A program made the translations under genes and the position numbers. Shown piece after piece: positions 1-5,305 of a DNA stretch of 7,464 nucleotides (positions are counted from its first letter, which is position 1; every line of letters begins with the position of its first letter). Where the stretch lies: the NCBI GenBank assembly GCA_026387515.1, contig JAPLLP010000188.1, forward strand, positions 1,254-8,717, in the 5' to 3' direction. The notes under the pieces are model-generated. The model was given only the letters and a program-made list of their open reading frames with translations. It was not told the DNA's origin and made no database searches. Source of the DNA: Candidatus Omnitrophota bacterium. GTDB lineage: Bacteria > Omnitrophota > Koll11 > Gygaellales > Profunditerraquicolaceae.

Positions 1-117
1 GAAATCCTTCTCATTATTCATGGTCTCTGCGGCAATATTATTGAGACAGAAACACAAAGATAAGATCAGCGTGCATATCAGAGAAACAAATACTAATTTT
101 GATCTCATAACCTTCAC
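1..117 (-). CDS. Exported protein, N-terminal 39 codons only (cut by window edge)
   Basis: This is the beginning of a minus-strand gene that runs off the left edge, so only 39 codons are visible and the function cannot be named. A GTG start at 117 sits 5 nt after a strong AGAAGGG ribosome binding site; an in-frame ATG at 106-108 is a weaker alternative. The product starts with a basic n-region (MKVMRSK), then a hydrophobic core of about 18 residues (roughly residues 8-26), then NNIAA followed by ETMNNEKDF. This is a classical Sec signal peptide with likely cleavage after the AA at residue 30. There is no lipobox of the usual L-[AS]-[GA]-C form, although two Cys lie in the core. The gene follows the 68-residue basic protein by 58 nt, with a perfect palindrome between them, and may share its promoter. 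The mature protein lies outside the window. Confidence 0.72.
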   Translation of the reverse strand, partial: MKVMRSKLVFVSLICTLILSLCFCLNNIAAETMNNEKDF

Positions 118-122
118 CGGAA

Positions 123-129
123 CCCTTCT
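123..129 (-). promoter_or_regulatory. Ribosome binding site of the exported-protein gene
   Basis: AGAAGGG reads on the minus strand 5 nt before the GTG at 115-117. It favours that GTG over the in-frame ATG three codons later, which has only GAAGG immediately in front of it, too close for normal spacing. Confidence 0.6.
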
Positions 130-143
130 CTCGCCATGCCTCT

Positions 144-166
144 CACTAGACCCCCGGGGTCTAGTG
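144..166. repeat. Perfect 11-bp palindrome between two genes
   Basis: The arms CACTAGACCCC and GGGGTCTAGTG are exact reverse complements around a single central C. As RNA this would fold as a stem of about 9 bp with a 5-nt loop. It starts 9 nt after the stop of the 68-residue gene and ends 27 nt before the start of the exported-protein gene. Neither strand has a T-run after it, so it is not a canonical intrinsic terminator. It could be a processing or stability hairpin, a protein-binding palindrome, or a member of a dispersed repeat family. Confidence 0.7.
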
Positions 167-175
167 AAGGTATGC

Positions 176-382
176 CTATCTTTCCTGGCGCTTTCGCTGG
201 GATTGATGCTTTCTGCGGACTTTATCGAATACTTCCTTATTGATCGCCTGCCGGTCTACCGGTTTGCCCTCGGCTTTAAGTTTTTTAACCATAGCCTGTA
301 CCATCTTGCGCTTCAATATCTTCTGGCCGGATACGCTCTTTGACCTCTTTCCGAACCCGCACCAATCTTTGTAAATTCCCAT
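176..382 (-). CDS. Small very basic hypothetical protein (68 aa)
   Basis: I do not recognise this family. The ORF is supported by an excellent GGGAGG ribosome binding site 6 nt before the ATG, an extended -10 promoter upstream, and placement in a gap between convincing genes. The protein is rich in Lys and Arg throughout, with a charged C-terminal tail (VRRKHQSQRKRQER), one Trp-Cys near the N-terminus (residues 7-8), no signal peptide and no membrane segment. The central part (about residues 20-60) looks helical and alternates basic and hydrophobic residues, compatible with nucleic-acid binding or a ribosome-associated role, but that is inference from composition. It precedes the exported-protein gene with a palindrome between them. 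A chance ORF is possible, but the RBS argues against it. Confidence 0.6.
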   Translation of the reverse strand: MGIYKDWCGFGKRSKSVSGQKILKRKMVQAMVKKLKAEGKPVDRQAINKEVFDKVRRKHQSQRKRQER

Positions 383-388
383 TGTAAA

Positions 389-394
389 CCTCCC
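389..394 (-). promoter_or_regulatory. Ribosome binding site of the 68-residue basic protein
   Basis: GGGAGG lies 6 nt upstream of the ATG at 380-382 on the minus strand. It is the main evidence that this short ORF is translated. Confidence 0.6.
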
Positions 395-444
395 GTGATG
401 ACGTTATGCCATATTGTAGGGACTTCCGCTATTCCTAAAACCTA

Positions 445-453
445 ATTATAACA
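445..453 (-). promoter_or_regulatory. Extended -10 promoter for the 68-residue gene
   Basis: The minus strand reads TGTTATAAT: a perfect TATAAT at 445-450 preceded by TGT, the extended -10 (TGn) arrangement. No good -35 hexamer lies 16-18 nt upstream, which is tolerated at extended -10 promoters. Transcription would begin near 438, giving a leader of about 56 nt. The site lies directly downstream of the terminator of the preceding gene, so a new transcription unit starts here. Confidence 0.5.
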
Positions 454-461
454 CACGAAAC

Positions 462-490
462 AAAAAATCCCAGCGTTATTACGCAGCGGG
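462..490 (-). terminator. Intrinsic terminator after the DUF347-type gene
   Basis: On the minus strand CCC-GCT-GCGT, loop AATA, ACGC-T-GGG forms a stem with one small internal loop, followed by A and six T. It begins 60 nt after the stop codon at 551-553. The shape and the T-run fit a rho-independent terminator for the membrane-protein gene, insulating it from the promoter at 445-453. Confidence 0.6.
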
Positions 491-538
491 GGATATTTTG
501 TTGATTACGGCGACAATGGGGAGTTTTGTTGATTATGG
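489..538. repeat. Short imperfect direct repeat, two copies of about 22 bp
   Basis: Copy 1 (489-510) and copy 2 (518-538) both begin GGGGA and share TTTTGTTGATTA followed by C/T and GG, with a one-base length difference and a few mismatches. They lie in the 3' flank of the DUF347-type gene; copy 1 overlaps the left arm of the terminator. The copies are 29 bp apart, start to start. No function is evident. Confidence 0.6.
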
Positions 539-550
539 ATCGCAATGCCG

Positions 551-1309
551 CTATTTGGCGGCTACAGACCTCTCTTTTTCCAGGATAGTCTCTCGGTGAA
601 TAGCAATAACCAAAATTGTGCAGATAACCACTGACGAAGCCACCGTACCAAAATTGATCCCACCCTTACTAATGGGCTTTGTAAGGAGGTCCCCGAATGT
701 GGCTCCGAACGGCCTTGTTAAAACAAACGCCACCCAGAATAGCAATATGCCCGAGATCTTTGTAAAGAAGTGCAGCAAGGCTACGATTATCAATATGGCT
801 GATATAAGGATAGCGCCGTTCATAAATCCCAGCCCCAGGTTATCAGCGATAAAATCTCCCGCCGCCGTTCCCAGCGTATTTGCGATCAAAAAAGCCGCCC
901 AATAAAATATTTCAGTCGTCGGCCTGGTTATGTACTCCACATTTATCGACCTCTCTTTTATGTACCAGATCGCAAGAATTATCAGCAATGCCGCTGTCAG
1001 TATAGCCGACCCTGTAGCATAACCAAGCCCCAGAGTGCGGTCTATAAAATCAGATATTGCGGTGCCCGCTATAGCCGATGCAGTGAAGGTAAGCCAGTAA
1101 ACCAATGGGTGGTAGCCTTTCAAAAAAAGTTTTATCGCGAGCAATATCAGGAATATGCTCATGAATATAGCTATGGTAGCACCATAGCCTATATTTAAGG
1201 TCATAGAGAACATATCCGCCCCGGTCTCTCCCAATGTCGTCGACACTATTTTTATTACCCAATATAGGAAGATAATGTGCGGGACCCTGTTTTTAATCGC
1301 CGTATCCAT
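551..1309 (-). CDS. Four-repeat integral membrane protein, DUF347/COG4705 type
   Basis: This 252-residue polytopic inner-membrane protein consists of four internal repeats of about 33 residues starting near residues 16, 71, 136 and 191. Each repeat starts with an aromatic pair (YW or FW), carries a small-residue motif ending in Asp (TLGETGAD, IAGTAISD, TLGTAAGD, PFGATFGD; Asp 32, 87, 152, 207), and continues into a Gly-rich hydrophobic stretch such as LGLGY or LGLGF. Two hydrophobic segments per repeat suggest eight membrane helices. This pattern matches the DUF347 repeat family, annotated as an uncharacterised membrane-anchored protein. One membrane Asp per repeat suggests cation or proton handling, but that is inference. 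The ATG at 1309 gives the expected short N-terminus; the nearest RBS-like AAGGAT is rather far (about 11 nt). The gene appears monocistronic, with a terminator at 462-490. Confidence 0.85.
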   Translation of the reverse strand: MDTAIKNRVPHIIFLYWVIKIVSTTLGETGADMFSMTLNIGYGATIAIFMSIFLILLAIKLFLKGYHPLVYWLTFTASAIAGTAISDFIDRTLGLGYATGSAILTAALLIILAIWYIKERSINVEYITRPTTEIFYWAAFLIANTLGTAAGDFIADNLGLGFMNGAILISAILIIVALLHFFTKISGILLFWVAFVLTRPFGATFGDLLTKPISKGGINFGTVASSVVICTILVIAIHRETILEKERSVAAK

Positions 1310-1336
1310 GCGGGGAAAGATCCTTATAATTTTAGA

Positions 1337-1361
1337 AAACCTGGCTGCCGAGCAAAGGTTT
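1337..1361 (-). promoter_or_regulatory. Leader hairpin upstream of the DUF347-type gene
   Basis: On the minus strand AAACCT-tt-GCT-cggc-AGC-c-AGGTTT can pair as a 9-bp interrupted stem with a CGGC loop. It ends 27 nt before the ATG at 1309, just upstream of the RBS-like AAGGAT. It could affect translation or be an incidental fold; it does not match any riboswitch consensus I know. Confidence 0.3.
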
Positions 1362-1465
1362 GTTGGTCTTTATCTTACCATAGCTTAATCCCGGGGGCAA
1401 AGATTCAATATTAACCGATTCCTTATTCTCCCGATTTTTTTGCTTATGCCGGTAATCTTTAACAA

Positions 1466-1471
1466 ATTATA
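1466..1471 (-). promoter_or_regulatory. Possible -10 element for the DUF347-type gene
   Basis: There is a perfect TATAAT on the minus strand within an AT-rich stretch. The sequence 16-17 nt upstream (TTATAC or CTTATA) is a poor -35. If used, the mRNA leader would be about 150 nt and would contain the hairpin at 1337-1361. Confidence 0.3.
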
Positions 1472-1627
1472 CGCTTAAAATAATATAGTATAAGCTGTAT
1501 TCTGAGGGACGACGGGGAAGGATTACCCGAATGCATATTTCTTTATATATCAGCGAATTACAAAAGTCGAGAATGAAACTGTGCCGGAAGTGTGCCATTC
1601 TATATAATTTGAATATCTTGCGATCCT

Positions 1628-3313
1628 TTAGAAGCTATACTTCAAAGTCACGCTTCCGTAATGTTCATAATAATCCGACTTCAGAAGCAGGTCGTAACCG
1701 AGGTCCAGCGAGATATTGTTCTTTGTGGCTATAGCGACTCTTGTACCAAGGTCATATCCTGACCTTGCCGGTGTGAAACTATTTGTGCCGAATGCGGTCC
1801 CACCGCCTGCGAAACTTGATGCGATCGCTTGCTTGTCTCCGACCCAGTCATATAGCCATTTTGCGTGAAAATCAGGAAGTATATTAAGGCTCTTCAATAT
1901 CAGCGGATATGCTATCTTTGCACCAATACCCGTCAGGCACATATCATAGTCTTGGGGCTTGACGCTTAAATTAAGCGAATCGGCTCCTGTCTCGGTGTAG
2001 CTATCAGTATGAAGATGCATATAATTCACAGAGGCAAGAGGCGTAAAGCGTATCTTCTTATAAAATAAAGAATATCCGCCTTCAAAATATCCGGAATACT
2101 GCTGGCCGCCGTAATCAGAATTTGCAGTACGCTGTATTGTGGTGCCCGCTGAAACCTGGCGGGAGCCATTGTACGTGTTATACATAAATGTGAACGCAGT
2201 ATCTAGATAAAATGGATATCTGTCATTATCGTAAGTGCAATATACTGTGCCAGGGATGCTGTCGATATCTGTCTTGCCGGAATTGTCTTTTGAACGGACA
2301 AAGGTCTGGCCGTAACCGCTTCCTATGCCCATGCGAATAGAGTCATTACAGAAAGGAATATCCACTCCTCCCGAGACACCCCAGCTGGTAGCATTATAGC
2401 CGTTACTGTATCCACGCGCATCCTGATGGGCATAGTCGCCTATGCCTTGCGCCCAGACGCCTAATCTTTTAAAATAATCATCTCCTGTAGAGATGCCGCT
2501 ATCGGAGCCGAATGCGCGCGTATTGTCAAAATGTATCGTCATTGTATCGATGACCTGATTCATCATCGATATGGCCGACTGAAAGATAGAATTATCTTCT
2601 ATTGGAGACATGGTGTTTAGTGAAGCTGCTACCTGGTCAGAAGTAGAGGCGAAAAGGGCGTCTAGGACCGTGGTCATATCAGATGAAGGATTAGTGATGT
2701 TATCCAGAACATTACCCACTGCTGTAGCATTGGGATTAGTCGCGACACTGGCAAATGTGGTTGAGGAGCTGGTCGCGGTGAGGACGAAGCTACCGCCTAG
2801 ATATGAGGCGAGAAAACTAACAAATGGACTGCTTGAATTTATATGGTCAGGTAATCCCGTGTCGCCAGTTGCGATCGTGAGAACTGTGTTATTGGGTATA
2901 CGACCGCCAACGGTAACATTGACGGTGCTGTCGGCTACGAATGAAGTATTGATCAGTCCGGTAATAATCCTGCCATAGTCGGTAGCAGAATTTGCGGTAA
3001 GGTTTAATGTTGCACCTGTGTTCTGTTGATAAGCGCCTACATCAAGAAGGGTTGTGCCGATAGTTAAGATAGCATTGTTATGGATTACCGTATGATAGCC
3101 AAGAGCGCTGGGATTTGCCGCTACTATAGTACCTGCATTAATCTCCATAATTCCAGAGAATGTATTTGTGCCTGAAAGAGTAAGCGTGCCGCTGCCTTCT
3201 TTGGTGATGCCCAACGTATTTGCGCCGCTGTCCGTAATAAGCCCTGAAAAGCTAGTTGAGGTGTTGTTCCCGCCCGTAGTCAATACCTTATCAGCTCCAC
3301 CTGTGTTATCCAC
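1628..3313 (-). CDS. Autotransporter C-terminal part: passenger end plus beta-barrel
   Basis: This 561-codon open frame carries the last passenger repeat (GSGTLTLSGTNTFSG, residues 40-54) and a beta-helical, Ser/Thr/Asn-rich stretch to about residue 200. Next comes the pre-barrel segment typical of autotransporters (VLDALFASTSDQVAASLNTM, about 216-235). The autotransporter barrel domain starts near GVWAQGIGDY (286 onward) and ends in GSVTLKYSF. The terminal Phe and alternating hydrophobic strands are the signature recognised by the BAM machinery; barrel length (about 275 residues) is normal for the family. The GTG at 3313 is not a real start: it has no RBS or promoter, and coding sequence of the same gene (GTIGSLAGSGTV) continues upstream in this frame. 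It should be joined to the upstream pieces. The barrel would anchor the protein in the outer membrane and export the passenger. Confidence 0.85.
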   Translation of the reverse strand: MDNTGGADKVLTTGGNNTSTSFSGLITDSGANTLGITKEGSGTLTLSGTNTFSGIMEINAGTIVAANPSALGYHTVIHNNAILTIGTTLLDVGAYQQNTGATLNLTANSATDYGRIITGLINTSFVADSTVNVTVGGRIPNNTVLTIATGDTGLPDHINSSSPFVSFLASYLGGSFVLTATSSSTTFASVATNPNATAVGNVLDNITNPSSDMTTVLDALFASTSDQVAASLNTMSPIEDNSIFQSAISMMNQVIDTMTIHFDNTRAFGSDSGISTGDDYFKRLGVWAQGIGDYAHQDARGYSNGYNATSWGVSGGVDIPFCNDSIRMGIGSGYGQTFVRSKDNSGKTDIDSIPGTVYCTYDNDRYPFYLDTAFTFMYNTYNGSRQVSAGTTIQRTANSDYGGQQYSGYFEGGYSLFYKKIRFTPLASVNYMHLHTDSYTETGADSLNLSVKPQDYDMCLTGIGAKIAYPLILKSLNILPDFHAKWLYDWVGDKQAIASSFAGGGTAFGTNSFTPARSGYDLGTRVAIATKNNISLDLGYDLLLKSDYYEHYGSVTLKYSF

Positions 3314-3523
3314 CGTGCCGCTTCCTGCAAGCGACCCGATTGTTCCCTTCCCGCCATGAGCTTGCCGGCGTTGACTGTCATAGCTCCGGTGTAGGTGTTG
3401 AGGCCTTCTAGGGTCAAAACGTTAGCGTCTTGCTTGATGAAATTACCGGTTCCAGAGATATCAACGTTCGAGGGAGTATCAATGCTGCGGTTAATTATCA
3501 ACGTGGCATTGTTAACGAGATTG

Positions 3524-4009
3524 CTAGTTGTTGGCGTCGGTTAGAGTAAGCGTGCCTGCGCCGGACTTGATCAGGCCAGCTGCGCCAATGATTTGCAGAC
3601 TGATTGTAGCCGTGCCCGTGCCCAGATCGTCGACGGTGATGACGGGCGTTCCTACTCCTCCAGTATTATCAAGGGTTATATTTTTTGCTAAATCGCTTTT
3701 CAGGGTCCAGCCATGGTTACTGATTGTTGTATCCCCAAAAATAATTTTGCCGATGGTGATGCCGGCGCCGCCGGAGCCGCTCAGGTCCATGCTCACGGTT
3801 GTGTCCGCTACGAGGTTGACCTGACTAAAATCCGCTGTCTTTCCCGCCCCGTATGCGATTTTTCCGTCAACCCAGCTTACTTGCTTACCCCAAACGTCGC
3901 TGCCCGTATTCCATGTGCCATTGTTATCAGGAATTTCCCCGGCAAACGCGGGCGCTGTAACCGCCGAGACTATTGCAAATACCATAATTGTAGAGAAAAT
4001 TTTCTTCAC
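3524..4009 (-). CDS. Autotransporter N-terminal part: signal peptide and passenger start
   Basis: The frame starts at GTG 4007-4009, preceded by AAGGAG at 7 nt and by a good promoter. The 161-residue product begins with KKIFSTIMVFAIVSA and ends its signal peptide at APAFA, with predicted cleavage before GEIPDNNG (after residue 23). The mature part is Gly/Thr/Ser/Asp-rich beta-strand sequence; residues 142-161 (GLIKSGAGTLTLTDANN) are the first half of an autotransporter-associated beta-strand repeat, cut by the TAG at 3524-3526. The open frame can be extended to 4090, but that would start inside the -35 element, upstream of the probable transcription start, so the GTG is preferred. Translation stopping here would give an exported passenger fragment without its barrel. 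The following 190 nt (to about 3345) encode the middle repeat, including LTLEGLNTYTGAMTVNAG, in another frame. Confidence 0.8.
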   Translation of the reverse strand: MKKIFSTIMVFAIVSAVTAPAFAGEIPDNNGTWNTGSDVWGKQVSWVDGKIAYGAGKTADFSQVNLVADTTVSMDLSGSGGAGITIGKIIFGDTTISNHGWTLKSDLAKNITLDNTGGVGTPVITVDDLGTGTATISLQIIGAAGLIKSGAGTLTLTDANN

Positions 4010-4016
4010 CGGGCTA

Positions 4017-4022
4017 CTCCTT
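4017..4022 (-). promoter_or_regulatory. Ribosome binding site of the autotransporter
   Basis: AAGGAG lies 7 nt before the GTG at 4007-4009 on the minus strand. It fixes the start at that GTG, directly before a textbook signal peptide. Confidence 0.7.
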
Positions 4023-4066
4023 TTTTTGTTACCGCAATCACAAATATATAAATTTAATTTGTTAAG

Positions 4067-4095
4067 AGTATACCATCCATTAGTAACCAAGGCAA
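4067..4095 (-). promoter_or_regulatory. Sigma70-type promoter of the autotransporter
   Basis: On the minus strand TTGCCT (4090-4095, 4/6 to TTGACA), a 17-nt spacer, then TATACT (4067-4072, 5/6 to TATAAT). Transcription would start near 4060, leaving a leader of about 50 nt that contains the RBS. This is the best promoter in the window and shows that the autotransporter is its own transcription unit. Confidence 0.65.
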
Positions 4096-4157
4096 ATTTT
4101 AATCTTATTCTTCACCTTTTTGTTGTAAATCGTTGTTTTACAGCGAATTTCTACAGG

Positions 4158-4222
4158 AATTAAAGGGAAACAATACTTAATTATTCTGATGATTGATAAT
4201 TAAATATTGTGTCCCCGGAATT
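4158..4222. repeat. Imperfect 26-bp inverted repeat with 13-bp centre
   Basis: The left arm (4158-4183) and the reverse complement of the right arm (4197-4222) match at 21 of 26 positions; both start AATT, contain a GGG-rich part, then ACAATA and end in TTAATTA. The centre is 13 bp. The outer AATT of the right arm supplies two bases of the TAA stop of the glycosyltransferase-like gene. No transposase gene or clear target-site duplication is visible. From memory, the right arm (minus strand AATTCCGGGGACACAATA) resembles sequence found beside REP-associated/IS200-like transposase genes; this is recollection only. It may also act as a 3' hairpin, though no T-run follows. Confidence 0.65.
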
Positions 4223-5135
4223 ACGGACCATACAACCTGAACACTATCCTGTATAATTTCTTAATAAAGCACATTAGATAAAAAAGCACATTGTTTTTGC
4301 ATTGTGTAAATAGGCCATCTGTCTCGTGTATGGGGCAATTAACTAAAAATCCTATTGAAACAGCGAAATCACAGCAAAGACGTTCTTTCCTAGGGATCTT
4401 AGATAGGATCTCTTTTTCGCATTTACGTGCATCATTTGATTCTACTAGGCTAATTGCTTTTGAGATAAACCTATCCTTATCCTGTCTATACCCATGAAGG
4501 ACTATCGCCTTATTATTCTCAATATCACCTAATAATGAGTAGATATGGCTAAATTTAAATAATTTTGTTTTAAAATATTTCTGCGTTTTCTTTATATATT
4601 GAAACGTAGAAACGTCAAAATACTTCTCCCTGTATTTCTGCGAAACGGCCTTAGATAAATCCTTGGAATAGCAAGCGCCTCCGTTTATGTGTTCTAAAAC
4701 AAAGGTTCCGATTTTTATAAAATACTTATTTGGCATTCTCAAACCCATTATCAGTACACCCGGATGATTTCGCCATTCGGCTTCAAGGAGGTCAACCCAA
4801 TTTAACATCACGGGGATCATATCGGATTCAAACCACAAAACAAATCCCCCATCTTTTTCATAATGTCCATTTACATAATCCATTATTTCCCAAAAAAATG
4901 CATCCGGCCCTTCCGGATAAGAATCAATGGCCGTCAAAGGCTGGTATTGCTTTGAGGGAGCAATACCAGAAAATATATCCAAAAGCTCCGTGCTCGGCTC
5001 GATAAATTTCTTATTACATAAAAGAAACTCATAATTAGAATTGTTCATGCTATGCCTTCTCAAAAAATTACCTATCTTCGAAAATCTTTCAATTTCTTCT
5101 CGGCTAATATATGGAATGACAATAATGTGCTTCAT
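4221..5135 (-). CDS. Glycosyltransferase-like protein (GT-A style), 304 aa
   Basis: Probable nucleotide-sugar-dependent glycosyltransferase, though donor and acceptor are unknown. The N-terminus MKHIIVIPYI looks like the first strand of a Rossmann-like GT-A fold. Residues 97-121 (GFVLWFESDMIPV, then NWVDLLEAEW) contain an acidic ExD at 103-105 in the position of a metal-binding DxD motif. Further on lie EHINGGACYSKDL (148-160), resembling the acceptor-side H-x-x-G segment of such proteins, and VLHGYRQDKD (212-221), a possible conserved HG motif. The layout recalls a family of poorly characterised glycosyltransferase-like proteins with W-x-E-x-D-x-x-P motifs; the match is from memory. No signal peptide is present, so it is probably cytosolic; the basic hydrophobic C-terminus may touch the membrane. 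The ATG at 5133-5135 is chosen; upstream codons translate GC-rich non-coding sequence. An AGGA lies about 13 nt upstream. It is 170 bp downstream of the GT-C/TPR gene. Confidence 0.6.
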   Translation of the reverse strand: MKHIIVIPYISREEIERFSKIGNFLRRHSMNNSNYEFLLCNKKFIEPSTELLDIFSGIAPSKQYQPLTAIDSYPEGPDAFFWEIMDYVNGHYEKDGGFVLWFESDMIPVMLNWVDLLEAEWRNHPGVLIMGLRMPNKYFIKIGTFVLEHINGGACYSKDLSKAVSQKYREKYFDVSTFQYIKKTQKYFKTKLFKFSHIYSLLGDIENNKAIVLHGYRQDKDRFISKAISLVESNDARKCEKEILSKIPRKERLCCDFAVSIGFLVNCPIHETDGLFTQCKNNVLFYLMCFIKKLYRIVFRLYGP

Positions 5136-5305
5136 ACTAGTTTTCTTATCCTTTTGGAGAATGCCACGACACTCCTTCCGTGAACCTTTAGCTGGGGGGC
5201 GACCCCTACTTCGCAATCAACTTGCAAACCACAAGATGCTTCGTAGCGGTTGCGAGGGCCATTCTACTTAGTTTGAAGGATCTTGGCTATGTTAGAAATC
5301 TTTGC
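5136..5305. other. Intergenic region with a GC-rich unexplained block
   Basis: This gap lies between the GT-C/TPR gene and the glycosyltransferase-like gene. Roughly 5158-5270 is clearly richer in G and C than its AT-rich flanks, with a run GGGGTCGCCCCCC on the minus strand and short self-complementary bits such as CTTG/CAAG and CGCAA/TTGCG. I see no T-run terminator, no good promoter and no tRNA fold. It may be the remnant of an inserted element or of a gene. Confidence 0.4.

Larger units (their letters stand above)
1310..1627. other. 318-bp intergenic region between autotransporter and DUF347-type gene
   Basis: No convincing gene is seen here. On the minus strand it holds the leader hairpin at 1337-1361 and an AT-rich stretch around 1440-1500 with a perfect TATAAT at 1466-1471. 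That -10 has no good -35, but it could start a leader of about 150 nt for the DUF347-type gene. I see no clear hairpin plus T-run terminator just after the autotransporter stop at 1628. A plus-strand ORF starting at 1531 overlaps the autotransporter 3' end and is not credible. Confidence 0.5.
1628..4009 (-). pseudogene. Autotransporter (type Va-like) with two compensating frameshifts
   Basis: Read together, three overlapping frames give one autotransporter of about 793 residues. It has a Sec signal peptide (residues 1-23), a short passenger with three autotransporter-associated beta-strand repeats (near residues 142, 186 and 263), a linker, and a C-terminal beta-barrel (about 515-793). The first frame ends at a TAG (3524-3526) right after GTLTLTDANN; the reading continues in the +1 frame as SNLVNNATLII. 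That frame is left after VNAGKLMAG near 3350, and the original frame resumes as KGTIGSLAGSGTV. Frames one and three are identical modulo 3, so the indels cancel. One extra base near the TAG and one missing G in the G-run (CCC on the plus strand at 3350-3352) would explain both. It is either a real pseudogene, a phase-off allele, or consensus error in the assembly; conserved sequence on both sides of each break shows recent damage or error. Confidence 0.8.

Noticed and set aside
20..343. Plus-strand ORF of 107 codons
   Set aside because: It runs antisense to both the exported-protein start and the 68-residue gene, crosses the palindrome, and has no RBS or recognisable product.
1310..1471. yybP-ykoY manganese riboswitch upstream of the membrane protein
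   Set aside because: I could not find the conserved internal-loop sequences of that riboswitch in the leader.
1531..1734. Plus-strand ORF of 67 codons with a weak AAGGAT upstream
   Set aside because: Its second half is antisense to the conserved barrel end of the autotransporter, and the protein has no features of a real family.
2610..2978. Plus-strand ORFs inside the autotransporter (also 3168-3359, 3528-3824, 3713-4051)
   Set aside because: They are antisense shadows of repetitive Gly/Thr/Val-rich passenger coding sequence, without RBS.
3524..3545. Programmed +1 frameshift at the TAG, like release factor 2
   Set aside because: The codon before the stop is AAC, not a slippery codon that could re-pair in +1, and there is no internal Shine-Dalgarno at the right spacing; an indel is simpler.
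4010..4090. Longer autotransporter start at 4090
   Set aside because: It would begin within the -35 element and put 27 polar residues before a perfect signal peptide; the GTG at 4009 has a proper RBS.
5136..5216. Longer glycosyltransferase-like start at 5216
   Set aside because: The added 27 residues translate GC-rich intergenic sequence with basic, low-quality composition; the protein fold starts naturally at MKHIIVIPYI.
5158..5270. Possible tRNA or integron attC site
   Set aside because: The TTTGCAAGTT segment does not fit a T-arm, no acceptor stem or anticodon arm can be drawn, and no paired R'/R'' core sites are visible.
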